The translations under genes were made by a program, and so were the position numbers. From assembly GCF_964204865.1 (NCBI RefSeq), contig NC_135258.1, positions 8,857,001-8,921,000 of the forward strand: a stretch of DNA of 64,000 bases, read 5' to 3'. Below, in pieces: positions 61,751 through 64,000 of this stretch; position 1 is the stretch's first letter; each line of letters begins with the position of its first letter. This stretch comes from Styela clava. Lineage: Eukaryota; Chordata; Ascidiacea; Stolidobranchia; Styelidae. The notes under the pieces are model-generated. The model was not told where the DNA came from and did not search any database. It saw nothing but the letters and a program-made list of their open reading frames with translations.

Positions 61751-62131
61751 GGCCGGGAAAACGTCCACATGCATAATAACTATTAAAAATTGAACGCCTT
61801 TTAAATTTACATAAATTCATTTGCAATTCTCCATTTTGTAAACTGTAATTTTGAACTTGGTGGTTGTCCAAATGTATTGGTAGTGTAATTTGGAAACGTT
61901 AGGCAATAGGTCTGTAATTGTTACTTAGTAAATAAACATTAAAGTAAATAATTTTTGCTCAATCAATGCTCAATAGTGATGAAGTAAACAATTGATTGAA
62001 ATTTTACGTGTCTTATGTAAACGTTTAGGCAGAAAATACACCAATGCATAGGTTTATTGCGTATTTAGTTTTACTTAAAAAATAGTTAGACTTTACCAGG
62101 TATTGCAAACTGAGCGGAAAAACGAAAATGT
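61751..62131. other. Short unassigned stretch
   Basis: AT-rich, with no recognisable frame or terminal structure. It lies between the decayed element and the transposase remnant and is probably part of the same repeat complex. Confidence 0.35.
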
Positions 62132-62341
62132 ATGATGACCACGACAGGCGAAGTGGTACTCCGATGCGTTTTATGCCTAAACAATCTGAGCAACCATGCT
62201 ATGAGACCAACACTCTTGCCCCATCACAAAAACATTTTTTCGAAGCAAAAAGAAGGGGGGCGCGAAGTTTGTAAAATTTTTCAAAGGTGGGGGGGGGGGT
62301 GGCTCAAAAAGTTTAAAAACCACTGCTCTATAGCTTCATGA
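62132..62341 (+). pseudogene. hAT transposase N-terminal remnant (ZBED-like zinc finger)
   Basis: The frame reads CVLCLNNLSNHAMRPTLLPHH, fitting the C-x2-C...LSN-x-MRP-x-L-x2-H arrangement of the BED-type finger found in hAT transposases of the ZBED5/Charlie group. It degenerates after FSKQKEGG. A run of eleven or so G follows at about 62287, and the segment ends AAAAACCACTG, a typical hAT terminus. This is the only trace of coding capacity for hAT movement in the window. Confidence 0.6.
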
Positions 62342-62349
62342 ACATAACA

Positions 62350-63560
62350 TGAAATTTATTTGTTTTTTTTTCCTGAAATCACACAGACTCAAATTGATCG
62401 TGCGAATGCTTATGCTCCAATTTATTGTTGTTGCATTGTGTAAACGAGATGACTAGTTGTGATTTAATTAGGATTTTCAATAGCAAACAGTCAAATCGTG
62501 CTCTAAAATTTACTCCAAGACGTCGGATGAATATTATACCTTCCGTGAATCTAAGGAAGGAATTAAGAGCTTAAAAATACGTCAATGGGGAAATATCAAA
62601 AATAGTTGGAAACCATTGTTCAAATAGAAATGTTTGTCTGCTTTATGTGGCAGAGTCATGACTTGACTGACTACGCTTGCACAGTTTGCAAAAACAGAGT
62701 CTTAGCAACGGAGAGCACTTTATTTTCCTTATTCACCAAATGTGTCTACAAGTATATATAACAACTTTCACCACATGGGTTGCAACTGCTGTATAAAATC
62801 ACATCTTGAATGCCTAAAGGCTCAAAATACGGAATGTAACACTGAGTTAAAATCGGGGCACTTGCACGAAAAAATTTGTTGCCTTAATTAAAACGCAATT
62901 TTGTGATGATAGTCAATGTGTATTTTATGCCTCTTAGAGTTTGTAAACATAGGGACTTAAAAAATAGCGGCGATGTCAACATTTCTTCTACATCTTTGCC
63001 GGATTTTTCTTTGAAATAATGTAGTCAAAAATCACTCATGTTCGCTAAATTCGGCTCAGCATATACAGAAACTGCAGCTCGCGAAATTGCATCGTTTGGT
63101 AACAATAAAGACAGACATTATGTAACAGAAAGTGAACGACATAGAGAGGGAGATGAATTTATTGGTTTATATACACAGCATTCAAAATAGGAAACAATAA
63201 AACATTTATTGTAGATGCAATATGTCAAATATTTAATCTTATAAAGTTATTTTTTAACACAATTCTGTTAATTTTCGGGCCTCTTTTAGCAGATCGCCGC
63301 ACTCTTTGGGAACCGCTGCCATAATGATATTTGATGACAAAGTTTTGTGCGAGTTGAATGTACTCGTTAAAACGAGTTTTATTTACAGTTTTATTTTTGG
63401 GACCGTATTTTGAAACTGCAATAACTATATTGTAGTTTCGATGCATTGTATGTGTTGAAGATTGAATTATTGCGGGCCTAATATGCTCCACAATTACGTC
63501 GCACAAGCTTTTTGATGGGTGCATAGTTATGGGATAAGTTTGAATGTTTGAATCGGTGGT
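62350..63560 (-). repeat. Inverted partial copy of the 2.7-kb repeat family
   Basis: Read on the minus strand, it follows the order of the older unit at about 49.1-51.05 kb. Landmarks are the GAGCGACG/ATCAAAAAG region, ACAGTGATTACGT..., TTGTTTACTTTCTGTTAC, the GTGATTTTT...TCAGAG block, the GTTGTTATATATACTTGTAG block and the end near TAACTAGTCATCTC. It is in opposite orientation to all other units. The open frame at 63225-63524 (-) is part of the repeat and shows no motif. Confidence 0.7.
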
Positions 63561-64000
63561 TTCTCCGTGAACAAAACAACATGCTTGTCAAGTGTGATGA
63601 CCTGTTCTCAATGTTAGGTAATGTAATTTAAAATTTTACAATCTGTTTAACCATGAATTAAAATCTCAATTTTCCACATCATTAGGAAACACACTTGAAA
63701 TCAAAAGTGTGGAATAAAATATTTCCAAGTATTGTCAAAGCTGTGCTTTAGCTATTCTGAAAGGGTAAAATTGAATCTCAAAACTTGGACCACTCATCTC
63801 GACCAAGTGGGATAAAAAGAAGAGATTTTTTGCTAGTTTGGCCAAACACAAAAATATGTTATCCCGGCACATGTACTCCGTGATATAACCGAATGCAATA
63901 TAGACTCTAGATTGTCAAATGTATAATAAAGAAAAAGATTTGCAGATAAAACTTTTTTAAATTTTATGGCCGATTGAAGACTAGTGTCAGTCATGAAAAT
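63561..64000. other. End of window, nothing recognised
   Basis: AT-rich sequence with no open frame of note and no repeat match noticed. Confidence 0.4.

Overview
This is animal nuclear DNA: AT-rich, intron-rich, with GT-AG splicing and dense transposon debris. The best guess for the host is an ascidian tunicate, probably a styelid. The reasons are the short introns, a very divergent Wnt family, and a four-exon peptide gene whose precursor is laid out like the styelin-type antimicrobial peptides of Styela. The species call is inference from gene content; no database was searched.

Layout. 1-3.9 kb: no gene seen. 3.9-8.1 kb: a complete five-exon Wnt5-type gene (+). 8.1-15.6 kb: no gene seen. 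15.6-22.1 kb: a complete eight-exon alpha-arrestin (ARRDC) gene (+) with two C-terminal PPxY motifs and a hAT-type element in intron 1. 22.7-26.3 kb: a cluster of four U4 snRNA gene copies, one apparently intact and three broken. At least three of them carry the same promoter element exactly 62 bp upstream of the U4 start. 26.3-30.2 kb: a decayed non-LTR retrotransposon (L1/Tx1-like) lying inside one U4 copy, itself hit by two small DNA transposons. 30.5-33.3 kb: a Wnt pseudogene (-). 37.0-40.2 kb: a divergent but open Wnt-like gene (+) that has lost the serine normally palmitoleoylated by Porcupine. 41.5-42.9 kb: an intronless orphan seven-transmembrane receptor. 46.2-46.6 kb: an orphan last exon of another Wnt pseudogene. 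47.8-63.6 kb: an array of about 2.7-kb direct repeats with partial and inverted copies. A cationic antimicrobial-peptide-type gene sits between two units (51.3-52.9 kb).

How it fits together. The Wnt5-type gene, the Wnt-like gene and the two Wnt pseudogenes share exon structure (exon 1 ends inside a W-W codon pair, and the last exon begins just before the lipid-site motif). This looks like a local Wnt duplication cluster in decay or divergence. The U4 cluster has been used repeatedly as an insertion site. The peptide gene sits in an unstable duplicated block, a setting often seen for immune effector genes.

Limits. All splice sites and start codons were read by eye. Family names rest on motif recognition, not alignment. 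Frameshifts in the pseudogenes could in principle be assembly errors.
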